From contig OX243819.1 of NCBI GenBank assembly GCA_945859605.1, positions 9,536,863 through 9,600,862 on the forward strand: a DNA stretch of 64,000 nt, written 5' to 3'. Positions 44,882 to 56,681 of the stretch are shown in pieces (positions within the stretch are counted from its first letter, which is position 1; every line of letters begins with the position of its first letter). The stretch is from Lumbricus rubellus. Lineage: Eukaryota; Annelida; Clitellata; Crassiclitellata; Lumbricidae. The translations under genes were made by a program, and so were the position numbers. Under the pieces are notes generated by a model. It was given only the letters and a program-made list of their open reading frames with translations. It ran no database searches and had not been told where the DNA came from.

Positions 44882-47215
44882 GCGTGGACAGAAGAAGAAG
44901 AAAGCGATTGAGCATCTAATGGAGATCTCAGAATTTTAATATGTCTGACATCTAATTTAATTCCTGTAATTTGTGTCAAGGGGCTTTGGGAATTATTTAA
45001 CTGAATCGGTGAATATTTAAGTTAAGTAAGTCATAAGTTTATAACAATACGAGTACCTTAAACGCTTCGTTTAATAAGCTACTCATGATGCATTTATTAA
45101 GTAGGCTACTAACGGACATTGTAGGCTATTCTTGAATGTGGAAGTAGCCTAGGTCCACTCTGTAAGGTAGGCCTACACGAGTGAATCGCCAGTTAGGCCT
45201 ACTCTATTAAAATCATCATTTACTGCAGCAAATATTTGTTGGGCATTTTTACAAAAGGGTTACCTATATACTGACGTATCATGACGATGATCATAATGAT
45301 GGCGGTGAAGGTGGCGGCGGTGATGATGGTGATGACAATGACGACGACGAGGATATAATAATAGTAATGACAGCAACATCAGCAATGATGTTAATATTAA
45401 TATTAATTATAATAATAACAAATCGTAGTTAAATATATTGCAAATATATTGCAACATTCATTCATTCATTGGACATTTCTACAATATCGATGATGATGAC
45501 GAAGACGATAATGACAATGACAACGATAACGACAACAACAGCAACAGCGACAGGAACAACAACAATCAGCGACAGGAACAACAACAACAACAATGATAAT
45601 AATAATAATAGTAGTAATAATAATAATTATAATAATAATAATGATGATGATAATGATAATGTTGATAATAATAGCCTAATAGCAATTCGTAGTTAAAATA
45701 GGCCTACATTGCAACACTCATCCATTCATTCTTTCGTTCATTAACTGACCTAGATAATTATATGGTTAGCTCTCGACCATAGGCCTAATGTCAAACGAAC
45801 CTGTTATTACCTTCATACCCCTCTGCTTCGAATTACCCTTCCTCTTCCTGTGCGGGTCAATCTTGTGTCTTGGGTCTCCTCCTCGTCTACTTCTTGCCTG
45901 AACAACACTACTCTCGCCACAAAGTTTATGCCCTGGGAGTGCCTCTGAATTGTATTCATAAAGACATATAACCATATGTGCATGTATGTGTGCGCGCGTG
46001 TGTTTGCATATGTGTGTGTGTTCGTGTGTGTGGCTGTGTTGGTTCCAGGTTCATACCCGACCTAGGAAGACGTATTAAAGTATGAGCGCAAAAGTGCAAA
46101 GACTACCGTATTGAGACTATCGGATGGAATCTCTGACCAAGGTTCTTTCGTAAGTAGGCCTAACCCTAACCACAACCACACTCTTTTTTATTGAAACCAA
46201 AAGTGAAAGAGTTTAGCAGATGCAGACCCTAATAGGCTGCAAATGCAAGGCTTGGCTCAAAGGGTGAGCCGCAAAAGGGCCTATGCTCCGCTTACAGGAG
46301 TGACCCTATAGAACAAACATTGAATTGAACAGTGATAAGAAGGTAATCGGGATATAGGCCGCCGAACTGATAGTTTAGTTTTGAATAGGCCTATACACTG
46401 TGTACAGCATAGGCCTACACAGATAAGAGAAAAGTTTCTACATGACAAAAGCTTACTAATAATAGGCCTAATGGCCTATCTATTATACATGGTAGAGCAT
46501 ATGCAAGAAAATGAAGAAATAAGAAATAAAAATAACGTCGAATTCAACGAGTGTCTCTAAGAAATTTCTCGGTGTAATATTCGAAATTAATCAGTTTATA
46601 AAATACTCCGCTTCGCAATTATAGGCTACGACAGATCGAGAGAAAAATCCACAACAAATTCTGCCCACAATTTTTTCCAAGCGGCCGAATCACCAGGAAG
46701 ATAATTTAAAATAGGGTCTATTATAGTGTCACTGTGCCAACACTCCACTCCAGAAGGATAAAAATCTTCGCTGAAGATTTGACTCTTTATCTATGTTCCT
46801 CTCTGCCTCAGTCTGTCTGTCTGTCTGTCTATCTGTCTGTCTGTCTGTCTGTCTTTCCCTCTTGAGCCTTCGACTCAACCGATTAATTATCATGCCGTAA
46901 TTTTAATTACTGTTTAATTAGATTTTCAATTAATTTTTTTATTAGATTAAATTTTTATTAATCGAAGTGATCCTTTTGAAGTCGAGTGCTGACAGGCTTA
47001 GTAGGCCCTAGTTTTCCTACGGAAATTCGACCCGGAACACCATGGACTACTCTTGCGGACAACCCTTTTGACCCAACGCAGAGCTCGTGAATAAGCCGGT
47101 GCCCAGCGCTTGGCTTTCGAGTGGCGCTTTAGAAATTTTGAGATTACGATTACTATTACGATAGTTTATCTCCCTGGTGATTAGGCGTTTGAAAAATTGT
47201 TTATTTAGTGGGACG
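44882..47215. other. Catalase 3' UTR and intergenic repeats
   Basis: Downstream of the catalase stop. I saw no AATAAA close to the stop, so the poly(A) site is not assigned. The region holds GAT/AAT/AAC trinucleotide runs (about 45290-45680), a GT-rich stretch near 46000, a CTGT tetranucleotide run (about 46810-46855) and a LINE-tail repeat (47010-47165). Confidence 0.5.
47010..47165 (+). repeat. LINE 3'-tail repeat (same tail as at 55690)
   Basis: Shares GACTACTCTTGCGGACAACC, CTTTTGACCCAACGCAGAG, CTCGTGAATAAGC, GCGCTTGGCTTTC and GCGCTTTAGAA with the sequence directly after the LINE coding remnant at 54880-55600. It is therefore a 5'-truncated LINE copy or a SINE using that tail. It ends in ACGATTACTATTACGA. 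Confidence 0.7.
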
Positions 47216-47340
47216 CGGTGCATGGTGTAGCGGTAAGTTCGTCGTCTTGTGACCGAAGTGTGGCAGGTTCGAATCTACCTCAATCCACTATGTAGCGACC
47301 TTGGACAAGTTGCTCACCACAATTGTCTGTGAGGAAGGCA
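47216..47340 (+). repeat. tRNA-derived SINE with a different body
   Basis: Head GGGACGCGGTGCATGGTGTA and AGCGGTAAG (A-box region), B-box GGTTCGAATCTACC, then CCTTGGACAAGTTGCTCACC. The tail (GGAAGGCAATGGGGAAACCA) is unlike family A, so this may be another SINE family that shares the tRNA head. Confidence 0.6.
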
Positions 47341-47394
47341 ATGGGGAAACCACCTCATTCATCTCATCCTCAGGGGCAAAACCCAGGGCCATGA

Positions 47395-47466
47395 CTGGGG
47401 GGATAGTGTCCGGGGGGGGGATAATGTCCGGGGGGATAATGTCCAGGGGGGATAATGTCCGTTCCC
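47395..47466. repeat. Tandem GGGGGATAATGTCC units
   Basis: Four or five units of about 15 bp. The same unit is found at 53938-54068 and, more diverged, at 42393-42770 and 43930-44041. Confidence 0.85.
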
Positions 47467-47534
47467 CGTCTGGGTAGGCCTAATGGCAGTAAGAACTGAT
47501 GGCCAGGTAATATTAGGCTATATAACCTACATAT

Positions 47535-50046
47535 TAGGCCGGCCCTTAAAAATGAAAGTTAAAAAATAATCAACTGGCACCCCTCCAATCTATTTCAATC
47601 ATAAAGAAAATAATTTGTGCGAAAAATCATTGCAGTAGGGCAATATTTAGGTGTGCCCCCCGAGCTCTCAAGTTTCAATAATGTATGAGTAAACTTCCAA
47701 ATTATCATTGGAATAGCAAACTGACATTTTCAGTGCTTTAATGCATTCTGTCGACCTACTAATGTTTGCAATGCATCAACATTTAATATTTAGTACTTAC
47801 TTACTTATTAAAATTACGTGAGCTCTAAAATTTTACTGTACAATTTCAAATAATATGTTTGATTAACGTTTGTTGTCTGGTTGAAAAAGGTGGCAATATT
47901 TTTGGAAGAGTTGTTTAATACAAGGGAAGACATTTGATTTTAGTCTACTATTGGAAACATAGGCCTACATTGTCAGACATAGTGAATATGAAATATTACA
48001 AATAATTATTTATAGTTAATATTATTATGCAAACGCAAGGGAAAACAAGTGTCTATCTACTTGGCTCGTATGAGCCTGAAATTCGTGGAGCAAAGTTGCC
48101 ATCGTATAGTCAAACTTTTGGATACTTCATGCTTCTACTCAAAGTTGGCAAGCAGACAGTCCGTTATTCCAGTCAACAGGCTATAGAAAAAGTCACTATA
48201 ATATTATGTTGGAACCGAGCTGGTATACCTGTAAGAGGTAAAAAGCATTGTATTGACAAGTTGGAGTCTGTGTTCGTGGAATGGAAAGGACTTCAAAAGC
48301 ATAGACACCGAACAGCTACATCTCACAAGATTAAGGAGGAGACATTTATTGAGAGACTAGATGACCTGTTTGATGTTGCCCATGCAGACGCTCTCACAAT
48401 GATCTCCATTCTTAGAGACAGAGACTTTCTACTCTCTGAAATGCAGAAGGGACGTCCAGGTTCAGTTGGTGCAGCTGACATACATGGTGGATATGCGTCG
48501 AAGACAGCGTGCACAGGGACGGAAGGAAGTGGAACAGATGCGCAAAAAAGAATGCTTGCTTTGTGCTTTGACACCACAGCCAGCAACACAGGTCATCGCT
48601 CAGGTGCATGTTTCCTAATAGAGCAAGAATTTAATAAAGGTCTCCTTTTCCTGGCATGTCGACACCGTGTTATGGAACTAATTGATGGGGCTGTATTCGG
48701 AAAACTTCCATTGGAACTTCTACTGGACATGATGTTCTTCTTTTCAAGAGGTTTCGAGACCATTGGAAATTCATTGAAAGCGACAAATTCCAGGTAGCTT
48801 CGTCAGTTCATTTGGTGGAATCATTGGTGGCCCCACACCGTTCTGATATCTTGGAGTTTGCTCATAGACATTTAGCAACTGCTCAGCTACGAGACGAGTA
48901 CAGGGAATTTCTCGAGCTCTCAGCTGTCTTTCTTGGAGGTGTTCCTTCTCGTGGAATTCGGTTTCGACCACTTGGCGCTATGCACCGGGCACGATGGATG
49001 GCAAAAATCTTCTATACCATAAAGATGTGGTTTTTTCCTGCTCAGTTCAAGAAGACTGCTGCAGAAGAACGAAGCATTCCTGATATTGCCATCTTTTCAG
49101 TTGTTGTCTACCTGAAAGCCTGGATAACTGTGCCAATTGCTGTGGAGGCTCCTCTGAATGACTTCACTCTCATGGCAAACGTTCTCACATATCCACATAC
49201 TACAATTTCTTTTGCTACAAGCAAGAAGCTAAGGTTTCATCTCTGGTATTTGTCTGAAGAGCTTATTGGGCTTACTCTTTTTTGATTCAAGGGTATCCAA
49301 TGACTCCAAGAAGCTAATGATCGCTGCCATGGAAGAAGTAGTCCCAGATCATCCGCCTAAGCGACCCAGAGTGAAGTCAGATGCATTTCTTGGCACCAGC
49401 GGTCTGGAACAATTCTGCATGTACAACCAACTCCAAGAAACTGTTCCTGGTGCTTGGTCTGCATGGACTATCTGAGATGATGCTTTCCAAAGATCCTGCT
49501 CTATGGGAAGAGCATGAAGCATGTCGAGAAGCACAAGCAGTACTCAAAGGGTTGGCTGTTGTCAATGATAGAGCTGAACGAGGTGTGGCACTCATCCAGG
49601 ACTTAAATAAAAAGCTAACAAAAGATGAGGATCAGCTTCAATTTCTCCTGCAGGCTGTCAGTGAACATCGACGACAGTTTCCTGACTGTACAAAAAGAAA
49701 TCATTTACTTCTGTGACCAGCTGAACAGTGAACAATAACTGAACTATAATTGAACAGTAAACACTTGTTTCATTGGCATTGTTGCATCACTAGAGTGTAT
49801 TTTAGTCATCTCTGTAAAATTCTTAGTGACAGTGTGTTGAATATAGTTTGGTTGAAATTGTATGATTCAATTGATCAAATTTGTATCAAAGAATAAACTT
49901 CGGCGCTCCAGGGGCACCCCTAAATGTTTTGCAATTCCAAAATCCTTTTCAACATAATGTTATTTCTATAATTGGCATGGATTGAAAGGGTGCCAGACAA
50001 AATTTTACGATTTTTATTTTTTGGCTGTATGCTAAGGGCCGGTCTA
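47535..50046 (+). mobile_element. hAT-like DNA transposon, 2512 bp, with perfect 8-bp TSD
   Basis: Left end TAGGCCGGCCCTTA and, complementary, right end TAGACCGGCCCTTA. Similarity between the two ends continues for about 130-150 bp (ACTGGCACCC, GGTGTGCCCC and related blocks). Both flanks are CTACATAT (47527-47534 and 50047-50054). An 8-bp TSD and TAG-starting ends fit hAT or a related superfamily. The interior encodes a frameshifted transposase-like protein at 48027-49716. Confidence 0.85.
48027..49716 (+). pseudogene. Frameshifted transposase-like gene of the 2512-bp element
   Basis: Coding sequence is spread over three frames: 48027 to about 48740, about 48740 to 49280, 49280 to about 49440, then back in another frame to 49716. 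Visible motifs are CFDTTASNTG (Asp at residue 182), LACRHRVMELI (Cys211, His213), then VVYLKAWITVPIAVEAPLND, LWYLSEELIGL and, near the C-terminus, VVNDRAERGVALIQDLNKKL. The D...C-x-H arrangement resembles the hAT second-Asp/C..H region, but I cannot place the family with certainty. At least three frameshifts break it, one at a T6 run (49278-49283). Upstream in the element there is no other ORF. It is non-functional unless the shifts are sequencing errors. The element's own termini are intact, so the gene decayed after insertion or was copied as a defective element. Confidence 0.75.
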
Positions 50047-50054
50047 CTACATAT

Positions 50055-52445
50055 AGGCTATAACTAATTAATGAAAAACAAATTGCTATCTAGGCCTATA
50101 GGCAGGGTGTAGACCCAAGGTAAACCGTAGGCTATATAAGGTTCCATGCATGCAGGTAGGCTATAACCAGGCCTAGACTAAAATTTTAATAATATCCAAT
50201 TGAGCCCTTCAGCGTTTGGAATAATTTCATTTTGGGCTTATAGGCCTAGTTACGTAGCCTAATAGGCCTATGCACAGATAATAATAAACTAATTAATTGG
50301 CTGACTACATATAATATATATATACATGTATAGGCCTACTTAACTTTGTATGCCTATCTAATTCTGATCGGGCCCAATTGTAGGCCTAGTGGCTTATAAA
50401 ACTTAGCTAGTTTCAAATTTTGAAAAAATTTAAGTTCATAGGTAGGCCTATTATAGTAGGCCTATAGTGTCTAGTCTAATCCAGAATTCTAACTTAAAAA
50501 CTTGATCGTGATTAACATACTAGATAGCCTAGGGTAGAGATCGAGACGTTTGCGAGAATCAACTGCGCATGCTAACCGCACTTGGAGAACATTCTGAAAA
50601 AATAGTCTAGATCGAGTAAGTCATCCTATGTTCTACGCTCCAAGCAGGCTATAGGTAGGCTATAGGGCTAGTCTACAATGGGTAGAGTTCTATCGTGAGC
50701 TTACAGACGCGTACGTATAAAAATTATGATCGCCTGCTACTTCATTGTTTAGCTGGAGGGAACACCCTGTGCAGAAGATGCATGTCGGGATCACTTCAAA
50801 TTCAATGGTTCCAAAGAGCAGGACGTCAGCGCGCGGCCTGGCTTAGTACTATATTGCTTAAGGTTGGGGTATAGTCGGGGAAGGTATCGCCTTCTCATGC
50901 ATTGCCTGAAGTCAAGCCCGCGCCCGTGCACCTCGGCCAACAAACCCCATCTAGGCCATGCATGCTGGAGCCGCATACAATATCCGCGGGCTATATCTAT
51001 GCAATATTCGCACGGACAACATCATGAAATGATAAACCTGACAGGTCAAGTGGAGTTTGAATGCCATTTAGAACCTTTCTGTACTTTGATAAATCGTCTG
51101 GCTTAACTCGTGTTGTCTGGTGGTCTATAGGTAGGCCTAGCCTATTTGTGCAGAACATAATGTGCAACACGTTTAGCATAGGCCTAATGGCCATGCTCGA
51201 TATCATCTCTCTTCCTTTCTAACTTCTAAGGTCTCCCTCCCACTGTCTTTCTCTTATAATAAGCTGTCTTCTTTAATTTCCAATGTCTCCTCCCACGTAG
51301 GCTAACGTCTGTTGCTTACATATTTAGTCCTTTCCGAAACTATTTCTTTCCACAGTCTCCCCACCGTTTTCTCCCTCTAAAGACTCCCTTCCAAAGTCTA
51401 TCTTTCATAATCTCTCGTCCTTTTCAAAGTTTCCATCCCACGTAGGCTATAGTCTCAGTACGTGGACATGACCTCTCTTCCGTTTGCTCTTTCACCGCAA
51501 TGCTTTCCTCTTGTTTTGCTTTCAACCATTCCATCTTCGTTTTCACTGCACACGTCCTTACCGTATTTACTGCATGGGTGACATCACTGACATGGGTCCC
51601 TGCAGTCAATGTCGATCGGTTCTACCCCTTTGCTGCCCTTGATGTCTCGCAGCCTATTATGGTCTGAGTCGCCCGTTTCGTGTTTACTATTCGTTACACC
51701 CAGAGCCTTTATATCAGTACCCTATGTTTAGCCTACCACTAGGCCTACATTCCAAAGTCCTATGCTAAGTACCTAATTTTTTCGTCTAGTTACATAGCCT
51801 AACCCTGATTTATAATCACCATCGTCGTCGTCAACGTCATCGCCGTCATCAAGTCATCGTCATCATCATCATCATCGTCGTCGTCGTCGTCATCATCATC
51901 ATCGTCGTCGTAGTCATCATCATCGTCATCGTCGTCGTCATCATCATCATCATCGTTATCATCGTTATCATCATTACCATCATCATCATCATCATCACCA
52001 CCACCACCACCATCATCATCATCGCCACCATCATCGTCATCGTCTTCATCATCGTCATCGTCTTCATCATCATCATCACTCATCATCATAGTCACCGTCA
52101 CCATCATCATCGTCACCATCACCATCATCATCGTCATCGTCATCACTAATCATCATCATCGTCGTCGTCGTCCGTTCCTGAAGCGAGCATTTGGTGGCGA
52201 TGGGTGCGAATAAATGACCTCCATTGTCATCGGTCATTAATTTTGTCAACTCAATTATTATTGCTCGTCGAGATCGTAGCTGAAGTCCAAATGATGTCTT
52301 TATTTATTATATAACAACGCTGGTATTATATCAATCTTCTTATCTTTGTTTTCGATCCTTTGAATAGCCTCTTTGCATGCAGCGGATTGTGTGGAATTCG
52401 GTCAATAGCCTAGGCAATCTCTACGTTAATTAATTCACTCATTCA
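50055..52445. other. Non-coding region rich in TAGGCCTA and CAT/CGT repeats
   Basis: Many TAGGCCTA palindromes, T/C-rich sequence with TCTCC and TTTC motifs (51200-51430), and a CAT/CGT/CAC trinucleotide tract (51815-52170) that yields only poly-Asp or poly-Met frames. I see no supported gene. Confidence 0.5.
51815..52172. repeat. (CAT/CGT/CAC)n trinucleotide microsatellite
   Basis: Imperfect trinucleotide repeat of about 350 bp. Minus-strand frames encode poly-Asp because ATGATG/GACGAC units alternate. No other coding evidence. Confidence 0.93.
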
Positions 52446-52588
52446 TTCAGGGGGAGGGGAGGAGGAGTGAGGGGAGGGAGGCAGAGGAATGAAGGTAGGA
52501 GGGAAAGCGGAAGGGAGGGTGGGAGGCAGAGGAAGGGAGGGGTGGTTGAACTGTCTTTTCAGCCACAGCAACGCGTGGCCGGGTAGCC
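52446..52588 (+). mobile_element. Helentron-like right-end fragment with G-rich tract
   Basis: A GGGAGG-rich tract followed by TCTTTTCAGCCACAGCAACG and CGTGGCCGGGT. It matches the end of the element at 43069-43850, but the CAGCTAGT end is replaced by AGCC. Confidence 0.5.
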
Positions 52589-54238
52589 TACAGCTACGGT
52601 ATAGTCACAAATAAATAAATAAATATAATAGGACTATATAATAAATGGCTATGCTATCAATCGTTATCGTTATAGGTCTACCTTTAACTCTTCGTCCCGA
52701 TGGTTAGGATTCTCTTAATTATTGCTTTTATTGGCCCAACTCTATGGAACTAATTTCCTCCCACAATGGCAACGACTCGCTCATTTTTATGACTATTAGG
52801 CCTACGTTAAATGACTGGAGCATTTTTCCTTCCGCTACTTAAAGACAGTCTTAGGCCTACATCATTCATTAGATGGGGGATTTTTCTCTGGCACAAGTTG
52901 GATCAGGCTACTTGCTCCCCCCCCCCCCGTCCCCTACACTGATGGGTGCGAATGTGATGGAAGTCAGGACTTTTTTAGCGTGCAGTTTTACACAAAATGT
53001 GCAGTTCTAAATGGATTTGTACAGTTGTAAAAACACTTAGAGTTAAAACTAGCAAAAAGGTCATTGTCTTCCGATTGGAAGTAATTTACTCGTTGGTAAA
53101 TTACCATGGAGAATGGGAAAGGAAAGGAGTTGTACAGTTCTAAACATTCCTTTAAAACAACCCTGCTGGAACAGCCTGGAAGTGCAGGGAGAAATTTAAG
53201 TGAGCGTTAAGCAAAGTTAAATTAAATGAAGATTTACCTGTGTTATGACGGGGAGGGGATTGTTCGGGGAATTTACCAGGAAGAAGTCCATGGCAGATGC
53301 TGGGGAATACCGGGGGGGAATGTTTTGGAGGAAATATTCTATAGGCCTACTCAACTTTATCATTGGGGGGGGGAAACTTTCCCTCTGGCCCAAATTGGAA
53401 GCAGTTTGATTCTATATATCCCTCCCATGGCCTCCAGTCATTATATCATTACCTAATAGACCTATGTTAAGTTAATATCTAGGCCTATGCATCACACATT
53501 AGTTTATCTTTGTAAAAAAATGGCAAGTTAATTGCAGGTTTGATATGTAGGCCTATATATCGTATATCGTTCATTCATCTACTCATTCTACTGTGACACG
53601 ACGCTAATAACACTACGATCAAGCTTAGACGTAGCCTAACTGACGTTAACAAACCTTTCTTGTAGACACTAAACAAATAGGTCCTACATGCGATTCTCAT
53701 TCGTTTATTTCAAATCTAATTCTTTGCCTGCTGACACTAATTGGACCTACGTCAATGACGTTAACAAACCTTCGTAGGGCTACTTAATGTAGACGACTCC
53801 CAGTCCTTCATTTCTCTACTGTATTGAATTTAATTTTGAATGGAAAGGTCAGATGTAGTTAGGGCCTACTAGTTAAATGGCATTAAGAACTTTCGAAGTC
53901 TTATCGGTTATGGCACTATTCTAGGATTTGTACATGAAGGGGGGGATTTTGTCCGGGGGATAATGTCCTACAAAAAATCGGGGGGGGGGGGGGGATAGTG
54001 TCCGGGGGGATAATGTCCGGGGGGATAGTGTCCGGGGGGATAATGTCCAGGGGGGATAATGTCCTACACCCATGGTAGCCTACAGCAATAATTATTAGGT
54101 CTGTTGAAAGGCGTAATATTAATGGATCTTAACATGGAACCATAGGCAAGCACTGATAATCACCAAACTCCGAATCTATAGGCCTAAACAACGTTAAGAC
54201 ATCTCTTCAAACGTGTGACCAGTGAAGGATCTTGATCG
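52589..54238. other. Non-coding stretch ending at a sequence gap
   Basis: AT-rich DNA with TAGGCCTA motifs and a GGGGGATAATGTCC array at its end (53938-54068). I see no exon or delimitable transposon otherwise. Confidence 0.4.
53938..54068. repeat. Tandem GGGGGATAATGTCC / GGGGGATAGTGTCC array
   Basis: Six to eight units of about 15 bp, alternating ATAATG and ATAGTG. It lies 170 bp from the N gap, and such G-rich repeats may have caused the assembly break. Confidence 0.88.
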
Positions 54239-54438
54239 NNNNNNNNNNNNNNNNNNNNNNNNNNNNNNNNNNNNNNNNNNNNNNNNNNNNNNNNNNNNNN
54301 NNNNNNNNNNNNNNNNNNNNNNNNNNNNNNNNNNNNNNNNNNNNNNNNNNNNNNNNNNNNNNNNNNNNNNNNNNNNNNNNNNNNNNNNNNNNNNNNNNNN
54401 NNNNNNNNNNNNNNNNNNNNNNNNNNNNNNNNNNNNNN
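54239..54438. other. Assembly gap (200 N)
   Basis: Exactly 200 N. The round number suggests a scaffold gap of unknown true length. Linkage of the zinc-finger/THAP side to the catalase side depends on this join. Confidence 0.99.
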
Positions 54439-54879
54439 GTTAGACGGTTAGACACCCTATTCTCATGCATAAAGTTCCTTAATAAACGATCCAACTTTAA
54501 CACGGTTTTCCCATTCTAAAAATAGAAATCAAGTTCCTACTGACTTTACACCGCTTCGTTCGTAATTCCAAATTTACTTGCCCACACGCAATGTCACTAG
54601 ATCACAATATCACTTACATGCATGTATTACGATAACTCTTTGCACACCGAGTTATAATGCTTCACAAAGCGAATTATTCTTTTTAAAAAATGAAGTTTCG
54701 AAGCTCATTCGTACTTCTGGCTAAATGCCTAACATGAATATTCATTAGGCGAATTCAAGCTCATTGTCTGATTGGTTGCGGGACTCCCTTGGGTCAATTT
54801 CCATGTGTATTTTCATTAAATGCAGCCCGGTCACCGACGCCTGATGAATTCCAACTCAGCATGGCTCCTGGGTTTGAAG

Positions 54880-55850
54880 CTTCGATACGTAACCTACCAA
54901 TATTACCTAGCTCGAGGCTTCAATGGAAGGTTTGAGGTGAATAGGTGCGAAACTGTGGTCGTCCCCTCATGCTTCATGCACATCCGGGATCTCCTCCGCA
55001 TCCGACCTATGCTTGATTTCAAAACTGCTTCCACCATTGCTACGTACGTCCATCGTTCACTCAAAGCTTGACTATTGCAACTCATATAGCTGTTCTTAAA
55101 CCTTGATTCCACACAACTTAAGCGACTCCAACTCATTCAAAATTCTCTAGCTAGAGCCGTCACAAGAACACCCAGACATCATCACATCACCTCTAGCCTG
55201 TACAGGCTATCCTTAAGTCACTTCACTGGCTGAAAATCCACTTCAAAGTTCTCTCTTTAACCTACGACTCCTTACAATGCTCTCAGCCCAGATAGCTCCG
55301 CGAACTGTTCACCACCCAGCGCATTGTGGTTTTACCAATTCATCCGTCTGCCTTACTCTCTCTCGACCGCCGGTCACAAGTCATCTCAACTTTTCCGACC
55401 GATCCATTTCAATCACAGCACCACGTGCTGAATGACCTAGGCCTACCTGTTGAATTCAGATCTTTATCAGTTCCATCATCAGGCTACTAATGACACACTA
55501 TCACCTTCCTCAAGCTCCCCTATCAATCACTCCTCGGGCTTTTTTCATTCGAAACTTAAGACACTCCTTTTCAAGAACATAACTATTACCCTGTCTGAGG
55601 CTGTCTCATCTGATCCTCCACGGTCCACCCTCCAATTCCCGGCCCAGACGACACGTAGCCTGCCCGCCTAAGTAGCTGTTCTACTCCTCTGATTCTATGG
55701 TAACTCGACCCGGACCACCTCGGACTACTCTTACGGACAGCCCTTTTGACCCAACGCAGCGCTCGTGAATAAGCTGGTGCCCCGCGCTTGGCTTTCAATT
55801 AGCGCTTTAGAATTTGGAGATGACGATTACGATTGCTGTTATAGTGCTAC
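54880..55850 (+). mobile_element. CR1/L2-like LINE, 3' end of reverse-transcriptase ORF plus 3' UTR, decayed
   Basis: Translation of 54950-55070 gives CFMHIRDLLRIRPMLDF, and after a frameshift LDYCNS, then RAVTRTPRHHHIT. These match the conserved C-terminal part of CR1/L2/Rex-type reverse transcriptases (HIRDLRRIRP..., SRLDYCNSLLYG, AARLVTRT...HHITP). Several stops and frameshifts break it. After about 55600 comes a non-coding tail (GGACTACTCTTACGGACAGC, CTTTTGACCCAACGCAGCG, GCGCTTGGCTTTC) that also occurs alone at 47010 and 62535. Confidence 0.8.
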
Positions 55851-55873
55851 ATAACTTACGATTAACGAAGTCA

Positions 55874-55985
55874 ATGGCGGAGAACATAGACGAAGAATTT
55901 TGTGGTTGTCAGATTTTTTGCTCACCTCGAAATAGTTGCGCGTACGTTGTAAATAAAAACAAAGTGTTTGTACATTATGGCGCTC
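55874..55985 (+). CDS. Candidate first coding exon of the zinc-finger gene
   Basis: ATG at 55874 opens a frame for MAENIDEEFCGCQIFCSPRN and beyond. If the donor GTAGGA after 55985 is used, the exon ends in phase 1, which is what the next supported exon (56682) needs. A second possible donor, AG|GTTTGA after 56010, gives the wrong phase for 56682. The peptide is cysteine-rich at its start but has no domain I recognise. Only position and phase support it as part of the zinc-finger gene; it could also be an unrelated short frame. Confidence 0.35.
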
Positions 55986-56681
55986 GTAGGAGAAAACCCA
56001 TTTACAGAAGGTTTGATGGGTTATTTCTAGCTTTTGTATGCTTAGTGTTCCCGTAACAGAAGTGGGTCTTACTAATAACCGAGAGTTTCATTGAACAGAC
56101 GCCAGCGGTTCATAATTATTATGATCCCATTGCGTTGCACGCATAATATTCCAGTTGATAAAAAGTGTGGTGCTGAAAATATTTTAAGGTAGATTAATAT
56201 CAGCAGGCCTACGCGCATTTTTGTAGTGTGTTGAACTAAGTTAAATTCACGACGAATGTTTATTCATAATCGATGCATCCTTTAGTAATATCGCCATCTG
56301 ATAGTACATGATCGCCTAATATTATATAAAATTTAGAATATGGCCAAACATTTATCATTTACTTTGTCAGTGTTCGATAAACAGCAACTTGCATTTGCCC
56401 TACTTTTTAACAATATAGCCAGTCGATCTTTCTCAAGGAGGTTACTGAAGAACCAGCAACATGAGCTTCATGAGTCTATCTTTCCTTCAGGATTTTAAAC
56501 CTGTTCCATTTGATCACATTGTCAAGTTCTGTTTGTGTTTATTATTTATAAGTCATCGGGAGTGCTTTTTTACAAGATCTCTTGTGGAGCGACTACAAGT
56601 GTACAAATGCAATGACATCTATAATTTGCAAAATTCCTTGTTCATACTGGCTTTGATGATTTTTCTGTTTGTATCTTGTAG

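Noticed and set aside
51849..52146. Poly-Asp open frame on the minus strand
   Set aside because: Simple translation of a CAT/CGT trinucleotide microsatellite.
56461..56600. Possible zinc-finger-gene exon after the acceptor-like TTCCTTCAG at 56490
   Set aside because: No good donor in a compatible phase; the frame soon meets a stop or becomes a hydrophobic stretch unlike the rest of the protein.
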